A stretch of 64,000 nucleotides of DNA from Yoonia sp. (GTDB lineage Bacteria; Pseudomonadota; Alphaproteobacteria; Rhodobacterales; Rhodobacteraceae), in the NCBI RefSeq assembly GCF_017854565.1, contig NZ_JAFMHJ010000005.1:1-64000 (forward strand). Reading direction: 5' to 3'. This document shows, piece after piece, positions 1 to 10,204 of the stretch. Each line of letters begins with the position of its first letter. Position 1 is the first letter of the stretch. The position numbers and the translations under genes were made by a program. The notes below the pieces were generated by a model. The model did no database searches and was not told where the DNA came from. It was given only the letters and a program-made list of their open reading frames with translations.

Positions 1-54
1 CCCTCTGAACAGCCCCGAACAAACCATCAAACCCCACAATTGCCCGTGCCGGCG

Positions 55-297
55 TCAGCCTGGCAGCAGCCCTGCCTGCGTGGCCGCGGCGATTTCATCT
101 GCATCCAGCAGGCCATCGCCAGAGGTGTCCATGCTGGTGAACTCATCTTCTGTCATCTCAGGTATCACGGCCTGCAACTCAGGAAAGCTATACATCCCAT
201 CGCCGTTAATATCGATTGCATCATCCTGCGCAAAAGCTGGAAAAGCCAGCACAGTCAGAACAGCAAGAGGTGTCAGCAGCTGTGTCATACGGATCAT
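55..297 (-). CDS. Small secreted EF-hand domain protein
   Basis: Signal peptide MIRMTQLLTPLAVLTVLAFPAFA followed by EF-hand-like loops DINGDGMYSFPE and DTSGDGLLDADE. Confidence 0.75.
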   Translation of the reverse strand: MIRMTQLLTPLAVLTVLAFPAFAQDDAIDINGDGMYSFPELQAVIPEMTEDEFTSMDTSGDGLLDADEIAAATQAGLLPG

Positions 298-627
298 TTT
301 CGTTCTCCTATCAGGACATGAAGAAGGATTGTCACCTTCGCTAATACATATGTGCGCTATCGCATCACATTGCCATGGGTCCCTTTAAAACAAAAGAAAA
401 ACGGCGTCCTTGCGCCACATATCATGTGACTGATGCGCAAAAGCGCGCTTGGAAATCCGCGCGGTCGGGCAACCGGCGATCCTTGTCCTACGGCACCGAG
501 GACTTTGGGCGAATTCTGGCCAGACCGCTGTCGGGGCGATGTCGCTTTGGTCAAACGTGCTGTCGCGGCTGACGCTCCGACGTCAGCGCACCGCATGTTA
601 ATATATCGGTGACAAAGGACACCCAAT

Positions 628-1767
628 ATGGTCCAAGACCCTCTCGATGCCGTTCGTCAGCCGATTGAAACCGCCAAGGGCCTGCCCAACGCGCATTACA
701 TCGACCCCGCGACGTTTGAGCAAGAGAAACATGCGGTGCTTTGGGCAAACTGGACCGGCCTTGCCGTCACGGCGGATGTGCCTGAAAACGGCGACGCCAA
801 GCCTGTTACCTTCCTTGGCATGCCACTGCTCTTGATCCGCGACCGCGCCGGTCTGGTCCGTGTGTTTGAGAACATCTGCCGACACCGCGGCATGATATTG
901 GTGTCGGAACCCAAAAAGATCGAAGGCGCGATCCGCTGCCCCTATCATTCATGGTGCTATGCGACTGATGGCAAACTGGTGTCAACGCCGCACGTCGGCG
1001 GCCCCGGACACAACACCCATGACGCGATCGACAAAACGACACTGGGCCTGACCGAAATCCGCAGCCACATCTGGTTCGATACCGTTTTCATCAATATCGA
1101 CGGGACTGCCGCCCCATTTCAACAGGTACACGCCGACCTGATCGCCCGCTGGGCCGCGTTCGATCAGCCGATGCATCATGGAGGGCCCGACAGCCGCTTT
1201 GCCCTTGATCTCAAAACAAACTGGAAACTTGCGGTCGAAAACTACTGTGAAAGCTATCACCTGCCATGGGTGCATCCCGGCCTGAGCAGCTATTCCCGGC
1301 TCGAAGATCACTATAACATTGCAGAGCCTGGCCAATACTCGGGTCAGGGCACATTGGTCTATCGCCAGTTGTCGGGCGATGACGGTCAGACCTTTCCCGA
1401 CTTTCCGGGCCTCAGCGATAATTGGATCACCGGCGGCGAATACATGGCCGTCTATCCCAATGTCCTGTTGGGGGTGCAGCGTGACCATGCCTTTGTGATC
1501 GTGCTGGAGCCGCAATCGCTCGCGGCGACGCGCGAACATATTCACCTCTACTACGCCACGGCCCAAACCGACGCAGCCCTGCGCGCCAAGAACGCCACCC
1601 GGTGGCGCGCGGTGTTCGAGGAAGACATCTTTGTGGTCGAAGGCATGCAAAAAGGGCGCCATGCCCCCTATTTCGACGGTGGCCGCTTCAGCCCTGCGAT
1701 GGACGGGCCAACCCATTGTTTTCACGATTGGGTCGCAGCCAAGATCGCAACCCACCGCCGTGTATGA
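628..1767 (+). CDS. Aromatic ring-hydroxylating (Rieske-type) oxygenase alpha subunit
   Basis: Rieske motif CRHRG...CPYHSW and mononuclear iron region ENYCESYHLPWVHP. Confidence 0.9.
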   Translation: MVQDPLDAVRQPIETAKGLPNAHYIDPATFEQEKHAVLWANWTGLAVTADVPENGDAKPVTFLGMPLLLIRDRAGLVRVFENICRHRGMILVSEPKKIEGAIRCPYHSWCYATDGKLVSTPHVGGPGHNTHDAIDKTTLGLTEIRSHIWFDTVFINIDGTAAPFQQVHADLIARWAAFDQPMHHGGPDSRFALDLKTNWKLAVENYCESYHLPWVHPGLSSYSRLEDHYNIAEPGQYSGQGTLVYRQLSGDDGQTFPDFPGLSDNWITGGEYMAVYPNVLLGVQRDHAFVIVLEPQSLAATREHIHLYYATAQTDAALRAKNATRWRAVFEEDIFVVEGMQKGRHAPYFDGGRFSPAMDGPTHCFHDWVAAKIATHRRV

Positions 1768-1970
1768 CATTGCAGGACAGACTGCTTGCCGCGCATGCGC
1801 ACGGTGATCGCCACGCGCTTGTCGCGCTTTATACCCAAGCGGCGGATCAGGCGGCGGAAACGGACGCTGCTTGCTTTTATCTGACCCACGCCTATATCTT
1901 TGCGTTGGAAACCGGTGATGCCGCCGCCGATGCGCTCTATCGTCGCCTGAAGGCGCACGGACGCGTCTGA
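1764..1970 (+). CDS. Hypothetical protein, 68 aa, overlapping the end of the Rieske gene
   Basis: ATG at 1764 overlaps the TGA of the upstream ORF; compact translationally coupled arrangement. Confidence 0.55.
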   Translation: MTLQDRLLAAHAHGDRHALVALYTQAADQAAETDAACFYLTHAYIFALETGDAAADALYRRLKAHGRV

Positions 1971-2031
1971 CCCCTTGCCCCCGTGCGCCGGGCAGGACAC
2001 TCTGCACCTGACCCAAGAACAGGACCCAGAC

Positions 2032-2973
2032 ATGGCCCCCCGCAAGATTATTATCGACACAGACCCCGGACAGGACGACGCCGTTGCGATCCTGCTTGCC
2101 CTCGCCTCCCCCGAGGATATCACGGTGCTGGGGATCACCGCAGTGGCGGGAAATGTGCCCCTGCCGCTGACCCAAAGGAACACCCGGATCGTGTGCGAAC
2201 TGGCAGGGCGACCCGATATGATGGTTTTTGCCGGGTGCGATGCGCCGATGCAACGCGCGCTGGTCACGGCGGAACATGTGCATGGCAAGACCGGCCTTGA
2301 CGGCCCGCAAATGGCCGACCCTACAATGCCGCTGCAGGATCAGCACGGCGTTGATTTCATTATCGAAACGCTGCGGCGCGAGCCGTCTGGCACAGTTACC
2401 CTGTGCCCAATTGGCCCCCTGACCAACATCGCCACCGCATTTGAAAAAGCCCCCGATATCATCCCCCGCATCCATGAAATCGTGCTGATGGGCGGTGCGT
2501 ATTTCACGGTTGGCAACATTACCCCTACCGCAGAGTTCAACATCTATGTCGATCCCGAAGCCGCCAAAATTGTCTTTGGCGCGCGGGTGCCGCTGACGGT
2601 CATGCCGCTGGACGTCACGCATCAGGCCCTGACCACAAGACCCCGCATCGACGCGTTTCGCGCCATGGGCACAAAGGTCGGTGATATGGTCGCCGCATGG
2701 ACCGACTTTTTCGAACGGTTCGATATGGAGAAATATGGCTCTGAGGGGGCGCCGCTGCACGACCCCTGCACCATTGCATATCTGATCGAGCCACAGCTAT
2801 TTAAAGGCCGCCATGTGAATATCGAGATTGAAACCCAGTCGGAACTGACCATGGGCATGACAGTCACCGATTGGTGGCGGGTCACGGACCGGCCGAAAAA
2901 CGCGACGTTCATGAACGAAATAGATGCGGCTGGCTTTTACGCGCTGCTCGCCGGTCGGTTGGCACGGCTATGA
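2032..2973 (+). CDS. Nucleoside hydrolase (IunH family)
   Basis: MAPRKIIIDTDPGQDDAVAILLAL calcium/ribose-binding DTDPGxDDA motif; start trimmed from ORF track. Confidence 0.92.
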   Translation: MAPRKIIIDTDPGQDDAVAILLALASPEDITVLGITAVAGNVPLPLTQRNTRIVCELAGRPDMMVFAGCDAPMQRALVTAEHVHGKTGLDGPQMADPTMPLQDQHGVDFIIETLRREPSGTVTLCPIGPLTNIATAFEKAPDIIPRIHEIVLMGGAYFTVGNITPTAEFNIYVDPEAAKIVFGARVPLTVMPLDVTHQALTTRPRIDAFRAMGTKVGDMVAAWTDFFERFDMEKYGSEGAPLHDPCTIAYLIEPQLFKGRHVNIEIETQSELTMGMTVTDWWRVTDRPKNATFMNEIDAAGFYALLAGRLARL

Positions 2974-3419
2974 CCACAGCGATCCACCTTGCCGGGCCGG
3001 ATGACGGCGATCGTGTTCTGGCGCTGATACAACGCAGTCACGAAGAACGTGGCCTGCCCCATGATGACGCCCACCGTGCCGCTACCATCTTGCCGTTGCT
3101 GGATGGCAGTCCGTTGGGCGCTGTCTGGCTGATCGGTCCGGCACGCGCGCCGCTGGGGTATGTGATGATCACCTTTGGGTGGTCGGTTGATCTGGGCGGC
3201 CTGATCGGCTGGGTCGAAGATATCTTTATCCGCCCCAGCGTGCGCAAACGGGGTATCGGAACAGAGGTGCTACACGGCGTTGCGCGCACCCTTGGGCAGG
3301 CCAATTTGCGGGCTCTACATGCCAATGTACCCGATGGCGACAACCCAATCGCACGGTTCTGTGCCAAGGTCGGCTTTGGCCACGATCGAACTCTGCGCGT
3401 GATGACGGATATCTTGTGA
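2970..3419 (+). CDS. GNAT family N-acetyltransferase
   Basis: VEDIFIRPSVRKRGIGTEVLHGVAR acetyl-CoA binding motif; ATG overlaps upstream stop. Confidence 0.85.
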   Translation: MTTAIHLAGPDDGDRVLALIQRSHEERGLPHDDAHRAATILPLLDGSPLGAVWLIGPARAPLGYVMITFGWSVDLGGLIGWVEDIFIRPSVRKRGIGTEVLHGVARTLGQANLRALHANVPDGDNPIARFCAKVGFGHDRTLRVMTDIL

Positions 3420-4825
3420 TGAAAATTCCCTTTGATAACAGCTATGCCACGCTGCCATCCCAGATGTTCACCGCCCAATTGCCAACCCCGGTGCAGGCAC
3501 CACAGATCATTGCGACAAATGCGTCACTCGCTACGCTATTAGGTATCGACCCTGCGGAACTGGATGCCGCAAACGTATTTGCCGGCAATGAAATCCCAGA
3601 TGGCGCGGCCCCGCTTGCGCAGGCCTATGCTGGCCACCAATTCGGCAACTGGAACCCGCAATTAGGCGATGGCCGCGCGATTCTGCTGGGCGAGGTCGTG
3701 GCCACCGACGGCGTCCGCCGCGATATCCAGCTTAAGGGTGCCGGCCCTACCCCCTATTCACGCCGCGGCGACGGGCGCGCATGGCTTGGACCGGTCATGC
3801 GCGAATATCTGGTCAGCGAGGCGATGCATGCCATGGGCGTGCCGACCACGCGGGCGCTGGCCGCCGTGACCACCGGCGAACCCGTTTACCGCGAAGAAAT
3901 GCTGCCCGGTGCCATCATCACCCGCGTCGCCCAAAGCCATATCCGCGTGGGCACGTTCCAGTTTTTTGCTGCGCGCGGGGATATGATGGCGCTGCAGGCA
4001 TTGGCCGATCACGTGATCGCGCGCCACTACCCTGACGCGGACGGGACAGCGGCCCTGCTGGATATGGTGATCGAAAAATATGCCAAACTGATCGCGAAAT
4101 GGATGGGGCTTGGGTTCATCCACGGCGTGATGAATACCGACAATGTGTCAATCGCGGGGGAAACGATCGACTATGGCCCCTGCGCGTTCATGGACAACTT
4201 TCATCCCGACTCTGTCTTTAGCGCGATTGATCAATATGGCCGCTATGCCTATTCTAACCAGCCCGGGATCGGTGCATGGAACATGGCGCAATTCGCCACG
4301 GCGCTTATCCCGCTGATGCCCGACAGGGATGCGGCGATTGAAAGCTTTACACAGGCTGTCAACGGCTTTGCCCAAGTTTACGAAACGGCTTGGCTTGCTG
4401 TCTTTGCTGCCAAACTTGGGATCACCGACACCACCGAAAACGACCGCCCGCTGATCACCGATCTGCTGGGTTTGATGGCGACGGACGATGCAGATTTTAC
4501 AAACGTCTTTGCGGCATTGGGCACGGACGCCACGCGCGACCAATTCCTTGATCGTGATGCTTTCGATGCATGGTCCATCCGCTGGACGGCGCGCAAATCC
4601 AATGATTCACATGCCATCATGGCTGCCAGTAATCCAAAAATCATCCCCCGCAATCACCGCGTCGAAGAGGCGATTGTCGCGGGTCGCGCGGGCGATCTCG
4701 CGCCGTTTCATGCCCTTTTGCAGGCCGTCACCGAACCCTTTGCGCCCCTTACAAATGACACCGCCAAATTCGCGCAGGCGCCGTTGCCCAATGAGCGGGT
4801 CACACGGACGTTTTGCGGGACCTGA
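3419..4825 (+). CDS. selO: Protein adenylyltransferase SelO (YdiU/UPF0061 family)
   Basis: YAGHQFGNWNPQLGDGRAILLGE, QLKGAGPTPYSRRGDGRAWLGPVMREYLVSEAMHAMGVPTTRAL, GVMNTDNVSIAGETIDYGPCAFMD are characteristic of the family. Confidence 0.95.
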   Translation: MKIPFDNSYATLPSQMFTAQLPTPVQAPQIIATNASLATLLGIDPAELDAANVFAGNEIPDGAAPLAQAYAGHQFGNWNPQLGDGRAILLGEVVATDGVRRDIQLKGAGPTPYSRRGDGRAWLGPVMREYLVSEAMHAMGVPTTRALAAVTTGEPVYREEMLPGAIITRVAQSHIRVGTFQFFAARGDMMALQALADHVIARHYPDADGTAALLDMVIEKYAKLIAKWMGLGFIHGVMNTDNVSIAGETIDYGPCAFMDNFHPDSVFSAIDQYGRYAYSNQPGIGAWNMAQFATALIPLMPDRDAAIESFTQAVNGFAQVYETAWLAVFAAKLGITDTTENDRPLITDLLGLMATDDADFTNVFAALGTDATRDQFLDRDAFDAWSIRWTARKSNDSHAIMAASNPKIIPRNHRVEEAIVAGRAGDLAPFHALLQAVTEPFAPLTNDTAKFAQAPLPNERVTRTFCGT

Positions 4826-5699
4826 CGGGACGATTGATCAAGATGATCCCAATGGCCACAAGAACCAAAGCCCCGATCAGGTCGGGGCCGACCTGCTCGC
4901 CCAGCAAAAACCATCCCAGACCCACGCTCAGCACCGGTGAAAGAAAGCTGAAAGAGGCCACGCCGGATGCCGGATAGATCGACAAAAGCCAAAGCCAAAA
5001 GATGAAGCCTGCGCTGACAACCACCACGATCTGAAACAACAAACCCGCAATATGAATAGGGGCCAATTCGCGGATGAATGGTCCGTAAAACAAGGCCGCA
5101 ACCAGCAAAATAGGGGCCGATACACCGACCTGCCAGAACAGCTGAATTTCGGGGCGCACCAGCCGCAAAGGCGAGGCTTTGGCCATCATCGCCGTCACAG
5201 CCCAGCCCACGGCCGCACCCAACGCCGCCATGTCACCCCAAAAACTGCCCGCACCATCAGACCGATTAAGCAGCGCCCATGCGACCCCTGCCAACGCGAA
5301 TGCCAGCCCCAACGCCTTGATCGCCGTAATCCGGTCATCGGGCATCACGAAATGTGCAATGAACGCCAGCCAGACCGGCATGGAATAAAAGATGACGCCG
5401 GATCGCCCCACCGTCGTCAAATCAAGCGCGACAAACAGGCACAGAAACTCTAGCGCAAACACCGTTCCGGTGATCACACCCGCCAATCGCGTGCCCGGCG
5501 CGAACCGCAGGGGGATGCCGCGCCATCGCAGCCACATCCAGATGCACAGCACAGCTCCCGCAGACCGCACACCGGCAAAGAACACCGGCTGCAAACCGCC
5601 GTTGGTCACTTTGATCACCACCTGATTGAATGCCAACAGCAACGCAAAACCCGTCAGGGCGGTCGCACCAAAAAGATCAATCTGCGTTTTGCGTTCCAT
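4800..5699 (-). CDS. DMT superfamily (EamA-type) transporter
   Basis: About ten hydrophobic helices, terminal LSPVLSVGLGWFLLGEQVGPDLIGALVLVAIGIILINR. Confidence 0.85.
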   Translation of the reverse strand: MERKTQIDLFGATALTGFALLLAFNQVVIKVTNGGLQPVFFAGVRSAGAVLCIWMWLRWRGIPLRFAPGTRLAGVITGTVFALEFLCLFVALDLTTVGRSGVIFYSMPVWLAFIAHFVMPDDRITAIKALGLAFALAGVAWALLNRSDGAGSFWGDMAALGAAVGWAVTAMMAKASPLRLVRPEIQLFWQVGVSAPILLVAALFYGPFIRELAPIHIAGLLFQIVVVVSAGFIFWLWLLSIYPASGVASFSFLSPVLSVGLGWFLLGEQVGPDLIGALVLVAIGIILINRPVRSRKTSV

Positions 5700-6028
5700 C
5701 CGCGCAACTGATGCGCTGGGATGATCGGTGTCAAGCCGCCTTGGTCACCCAGCACCCGCGATATCCCGCCCCGGCCGCGACGAGCCGGGTCAGCGGCCAT
5801 GCGCGGTCACACCGGCACGGACCAACGGAGGGTATTTTCAAAATCCGTGCGGGCCATTCGTGCACCCAGAAGTCCGGGCCGGAACGCGCATTTGATGCGA
5901 CACCGCAAAATGCAGCGGGAATGGGGTAACGCGCATGTTGCCTCCGATTCTTGACAGATATCAGCGCGCGCAACATGTTCGGCCACGTCTGGCCCCTTCT
6001 TGGCAACGTGAGGGGGCCAGACTTTTTG

Positions 6029-6574
6029 TTACTCGGTCACCCGGACGGCCTGCATGATGTCGGGCGCACCGACAACAGACCCGTTGGGACCAGTCCCGCG
6101 TTTGATTGCGTCGACAATCTCCATGCCAGACGCGACCTCTCCGACAACTGTATACTGGCCGTTCAGGAAATAACCGGGTTCGAACATGATAAAGAACTGG
6201 CTATTGGCCGAATTGGGGTTTTGCGACCGCGCCATGCCGATCACGCCGCGTTCAAACGGCTTGTCCGAAAACTCGGCAGGAATATCAGGCAGATCGGATC
6301 CACCCGTTCCCGCACGCGACAGATCACCACCGTCAACGCCGTTTTGCACATCACCGGTCTGCGCCATAAAGCCATCAATCACGCGGTGAAAAACCACGCC
6401 ATCATAGGCACCCGTTTCAGCGATAGCGGTGATTTGCGCCACGTGCAGCGGTGCAACATCTTCGAACAGGTCGATGACAATCGTGCCGTTCGCCTCGCCC
6501 GCGATGTCGATTTCAAGGCCGGCACTGAACGCCGGGCTGGCCAGAACGGCAAAAACTGCGGCGGCCCTAAACAT
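6029..6574 (-). CDS. Peptidyl-prolyl cis-trans isomerase, cyclophilin type, exported
   Basis: Signal peptide then cyclophilin motifs VVFHRVIDGFMAQTGD, NSANSQFFIMFEPGYFLNGQYTVVGEV. Confidence 0.9.
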   Translation of the reverse strand: MFRAAAVFAVLASPAFSAGLEIDIAGEANGTIVIDLFEDVAPLHVAQITAIAETGAYDGVVFHRVIDGFMAQTGDVQNGVDGGDLSRAGTGGSDLPDIPAEFSDKPFERGVIGMARSQNPNSANSQFFIMFEPGYFLNGQYTVVGEVASGMEIVDAIKRGTGPNGSVVGAPDIMQAVRVTE

Positions 6575-7073
6575 CTGCGGCGACCTTGACGCTGATCATC
6601 CGGTCCGGGTTCTTTGGCGGCTCGCCTTTGACGATGGCATCCACATGTTCCATCCCGGAAATGACCTGACCATAGACAGTATACTGCCCGTTCAGGAAAT
6701 CATTATCCTTGAAGTTGATGAAAAACTGGCTGTTCGCCGAATTGGGGTTGGCGGAACGTGCCGCACCCAGTGACCCACGCGCATGTGGGATCTTGGAAAA
6801 CTCGGCTGGCAGATCAGGCAGTTCGGACGCGCCCGTACCAGCGCGACCGATATTGAAATCTTTTTCCATATTGCCATTGGCCACATCGCCCGTCTGGGCC
6901 ATGAAACCGTCGATAACGCGGTGAAAGCACACGTTGTCATACGCACCGGCGCGCGCCAGTTCCTTCATCCGGGCAGTATGCGCCGGGGCAACATCGGGCA
7001 ACAGTGCAATGACCACGTCGCCGCCTGTCAGTGTCATGATGATTGTGTTTTCGGGATCTTTGATTTCGGCCAT
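6567..7073 (-). CDS. Peptidyl-prolyl cis-trans isomerase, cyclophilin type, cytosolic
   Basis: VCFHRVIDGFMAQTGD, NSANSQFFINFKDNDFLNGQYTVYGQV; no signal peptide. Confidence 0.9.
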   Translation of the reverse strand: MAEIKDPENTIIMTLTGGDVVIALLPDVAPAHTARMKELARAGAYDNVCFHRVIDGFMAQTGDVANGNMEKDFNIGRAGTGASELPDLPAEFSKIPHARGSLGAARSANPNSANSQFFINFKDNDFLNGQYTVYGQVISGMEHVDAIVKGEPPKNPDRMISVKVAADV

Positions 7074-7202
7074 TGGGCGCTCCTTAGTCTACATATTGCG
7101 CCCTGACATATGGTGCGCAGACGCAATTGCCAACCCGGTCCGGTTGACGCGGGCGGCCCATTGCCGCAACAAAGCGGTGAACCCGAACACAAGGATGGAC
7201 CG

Positions 7203-8378
7203 ATGGCCTGGAAAACACTCGACGATATGGATTTTGCCGGAAAAACTGCCCTTGTGCGGGTGGATATCAACGTGCCGATTGAAAACGGTGTCGTGACGGA
7301 TACGACCCGTATTGAACGGATCATCCCAACCGTGGACGATATTCAGGAAAAAGGTGGCAAGGTCGTCCTGATGGCACATTTTGACCGCCCCAAAGGTCAG
7401 GTCGTGCCCGAAATGTCGCTGGAACATATCGCGCCAACCGTGGCCAATGTGCTGGGCCTGCCGGTGACCTGGGTCAATTCCGACTATGCCGATGCGGTGG
7501 CCGAGATGGCCGGCGACGAGGTGCTGTTGCTGGAAAACCTGCGCTTCAACCCCGGCGAAGAAAAGAACGACCCCGCGTTTGCCGCCCGCCTGGCCAGCCT
7601 TGGGGATATCTATGTGAATGATGCGTTTTCCGCTGCGCATCGCGCGCACGCAAGCACCGAAGCGATCGCCCATCTGTTGCCGTCATGCGCGGGCCGTCTG
7701 ATGGCCGAAGAGCTGGGCGCGCTTGAAAAGGCGCTTGGCACGCCCGAACGGCCAGTGGTCGCCGTGGTGGGCGGGGCCAAAGTATCGACCAAGCTTGATC
7801 TGCTGGGCAACCTTGTCGGCAAGGTCGATCATTTGGTGATCGGGGGCGGCATGGCCAATACATTCCTTGCCGCACAGGGCATCAATGTGGGCAAATCACT
7901 TTGCGAGCATGATCTGGCCGATACCGCCCGCGACATTTTGGCCAAAGCTGCGGCGGCAGGCTGCGAAATTATTCTGCCGCATGATATTGTCGTGGCGCGC
8001 GCATTCAAGGCTGGTGCTGCCAGCGAAATATGCGCGCCCGATGCCTGCCCTGCCGATGCGATGATCCTTGATGCCGGTCCCGCCACCGTCGCCTATATCA
8101 GCGAAGTGTTGAAACAAGCCAAAACCTTGGTTTGGAACGGCCCGCTGGGCGCGTTTGAGATTGAACCGTTCGACAAGGCCACCAATGCCGCCGCAGTCAA
8201 GGCGGCGGAACTGACCAAGGCAGGAAAGCTGATTTCCGTGGCCGGGGGTGGTGACACGGTTGCGGCACTTAATCAGGCAGGTGTCGCGGATGACTTTACC
8301 TATATTTCCACGGCAGGCGGCGCATTTCTGGAATGGATGGAAGGTAAGGAACTGCCCGGCGTGGCCGCGCTGGGTTAG
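7203..8378 (+). CDS. pgk: Phosphoglycerate kinase
   Basis: [53 protein letters not shown]. Confidence 0.97.
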   Translation: MAWKTLDDMDFAGKTALVRVDINVPIENGVVTDTTRIERIIPTVDDIQEKGGKVVLMAHFDRPKGQVVPEMSLEHIAPTVANVLGLPVTWVNSDYADAVAEMAGDEVLLLENLRFNPGEEKNDPAFAARLASLGDIYVNDAFSAAHRAHASTEAIAHLLPSCAGRLMAEELGALEKALGTPERPVVAVVGGAKVSTKLDLLGNLVGKVDHLVIGGGMANTFLAAQGINVGKSLCEHDLADTARDILAKAAAAGCEIILPHDIVVARAFKAGAASEICAPDACPADAMILDAGPATVAYISEVLKQAKTLVWNGPLGAFEIEPFDKATNAAAVKAAELTKAGKLISVAGGGDTVAALNQAGVADDFTYISTAGGAFLEWMEGKELPGVAALG

Positions 8379-8437
8379 GTTGGGGTATTCCAGACAGCGA
8401 TGGTTTAACCTGTGAAGTTGTAATCGGGCTTGTATTA

Positions 8438-8459
8438 TGAACACTGTTCACATATGTGA
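8438..8459. promoter_or_regulatory. Two overlapping palindromes TGAACACTGTTCA and TCACATATGTGA, candidate operator
   Basis: Perfect dyads at 8438-8450 and 8448-8459 immediately upstream of the 8483 ORF; further TGTTCA half at 8464-8469. Confidence 0.4.
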
Positions 8460-8482
8460 GTATTGTTCAAAGGAGAAAGCCC

Positions 8483-10093
8483 ATGAAACCCGTCACAACC
8501 CTGACCGCCTGTTCCGCCATTGTCCTGATGTCCGCAATGCCCGTCATGGCGCAGGACCGCGACCCGCAGGCGACGCTATCTGAATTTTTTACCCCCGACC
8601 GCATCGCGATGGCGTTTGCCAACACGGCTATTTCCGGCCTGCGCACGCGGATGGAACTGCAATATGACCATCTTTCGGCTGACCCGATGCGCGGGATCGT
8701 ATCGATCTCGGGCATCGTGGCACGGCCCCTGTTGCCTTATGATCAGGCCCGCCAGTGCGAAATCACGATCGAGCGTGCGACGCTGAGCAGTGACTTTGCC
8801 CACCCATTCCAGACCGCGGCAGAGCTGAACCTTAATCTGGTTGGCGCAAGGGCCAGCCTTGCCTGTGTTGAACGCGATGTCGCGCTGGCCTTGCGCACGG
8901 CAGGTTACAAGGACCTGCCGCTGGATCAGTTCAAGATCCGTGCCAGCTATGCCTATACGACCGGGGAAACGGCGGTCGACAGCACGATCGCCATCAACGG
9001 CTTTGGGGTGCTGGACTATTCCGCCAGCGGCACGATCCTGCCCCGGCTGGGTGTATCTGGCTATCCCGGTGACCCGGCTGTCCGCGTCAGTCGCGTTGTC
9101 GCGACGCTCAAGGATGATGGTGGCTGGGCTGCCATCTCACAGGTGTTGCCGGAAAATCTGCGCGATCCGGTGACGATCCGCGAACTGGGCACCGAAGCCG
9201 TGTCGCAATTCCTCAGCGAGGGCGGCTTGCGGCCACTGGGCGCGGTAGAGCGCAATTTCATCGGCGATCTGATGGGCGAGGTCGAGGTATTCGTCGCAGA
9301 CCCGGGCGAGATCACGATTCAGGCAGACCTGCCACCCGGCGGCATCGTAATTGAACCGGACATGTATGGCACACCGCAGATCCTGATTGCGGCGCTGGGT
9401 TTGCAGGCGCGCAGCACACCGCTGGCCCGAACGCAGATCATCAGTCTTGCAGATCTGGCGGCGCTTCAGTCCCCAGAAAACCTGACGGCGACCGATCGCA
9501 TCAAACTTGCGACTGCACTGCTGGACGGCAACGGTGTGCCACGCAGCGGGGCACTGGTGCCTGACCTGTTGGTGCCGCTTCTGGATCAGCCCGACACGGC
9601 AGGTCCGGCGGCAGCCCTGCTTGCGCGGGCCGTGCAGGACAACGACGTACCGCGTGCATACGGCTACGCGCTGATCGCTGCGGGTGCTGCCATGCCGGGT
9701 GCCGTAGCCCAGCTTGACCGGCTGGAAGCGCAGATGCGGACGCAGGATGTGCTTGCCGCACAGACAGCATACCTTGAACAGACCAATGCACCGGACCCGA
9801 TCAACGCGGTGTCCGGCGATGATCCACGCGATTTGCGCCGCCTGGCATTGGCCCATTTTACCGGCGCTGATGCAGCGCGATCCTATGCCTACGCCTATTA
9901 CTATGCACTGCTGGCCGAGGCCGCGGGCGATATTGCTGCCACATCCCTGCGCGAGGAAATCGAAGCACGCTTCGGTGCGCGCGGACCCGATGTTGCAGGT
10001 GTCTGGCAGGGCGTCGCCGCCGAGATGCAGCAGCGCGCGATGACCGACTGGATCAACGCCGATTTGCCAAGTCTCTACCTGACACAGAACTAG
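8483..10093 (+). CDS. Secreted protein of unknown function
   Basis: Signal peptide MKPVTTLTACSAIVLMSAMPVMAQ; about 536 aa; C-terminal alpha-helical repeats rich in Ala; no family recognised. Confidence 0.75.
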   Translation: MKPVTTLTACSAIVLMSAMPVMAQDRDPQATLSEFFTPDRIAMAFANTAISGLRTRMELQYDHLSADPMRGIVSISGIVARPLLPYDQARQCEITIERATLSSDFAHPFQTAAELNLNLVGARASLACVERDVALALRTAGYKDLPLDQFKIRASYAYTTGETAVDSTIAINGFGVLDYSASGTILPRLGVSGYPGDPAVRVSRVVATLKDDGGWAAISQVLPENLRDPVTIRELGTEAVSQFLSEGGLRPLGAVERNFIGDLMGEVEVFVADPGEITIQADLPPGGIVIEPDMYGTPQILIAALGLQARSTPLARTQIISLADLAALQSPENLTATDRIKLATALLDGNGVPRSGALVPDLLVPLLDQPDTAGPAAALLARAVQDNDVPRAYGYALIAAGAAMPGAVAQLDRLEAQMRTQDVLAAQTAYLEQTNAPDPINAVSGDDPRDLRRLALAHFTGADAARSYAYAYYYALLAEAAGDIAATSLREEIEARFGARGPDVAGVWQGVAAEMQQRAMTDWINADLPSLYLTQN

Positions 10094-10101
10094 ATCGCCG
10101 T

Positions 10102-10115
10102 TGTTAGCGATAACA
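10102..10115. promoter_or_regulatory. LacI-family-like operator TGTTAGCGATAACA upstream of class I aldolase
   Basis: TGTTA/TAACA arms around GCGA, about 90 bp upstream of the 10205 start codon. Confidence 0.5.
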
Positions 10116-10204
10116 TCGAGGCCGGTTGCGCTAACACAATTGCAACCGGCTTCACCGCCGCCTATCGGAGATGCAAAGCGTTTCGTAAATCCGAGGGACC
10201 CCGC

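Noticed and set aside
982-2760. 592-aa minus-strand ORF
   Set aside because: Antisense to the Rieske oxygenase and nucleoside hydrolase genes, which have clear motifs; His/Arg/Gly-rich composition typical of spurious frames in high-GC DNA.
5731-6006. 91-aa minus-strand ORF between the DMT transporter and cyclophilin genes
   Set aside because: No recognised family and no clear start/RBS; could not support it as coding.
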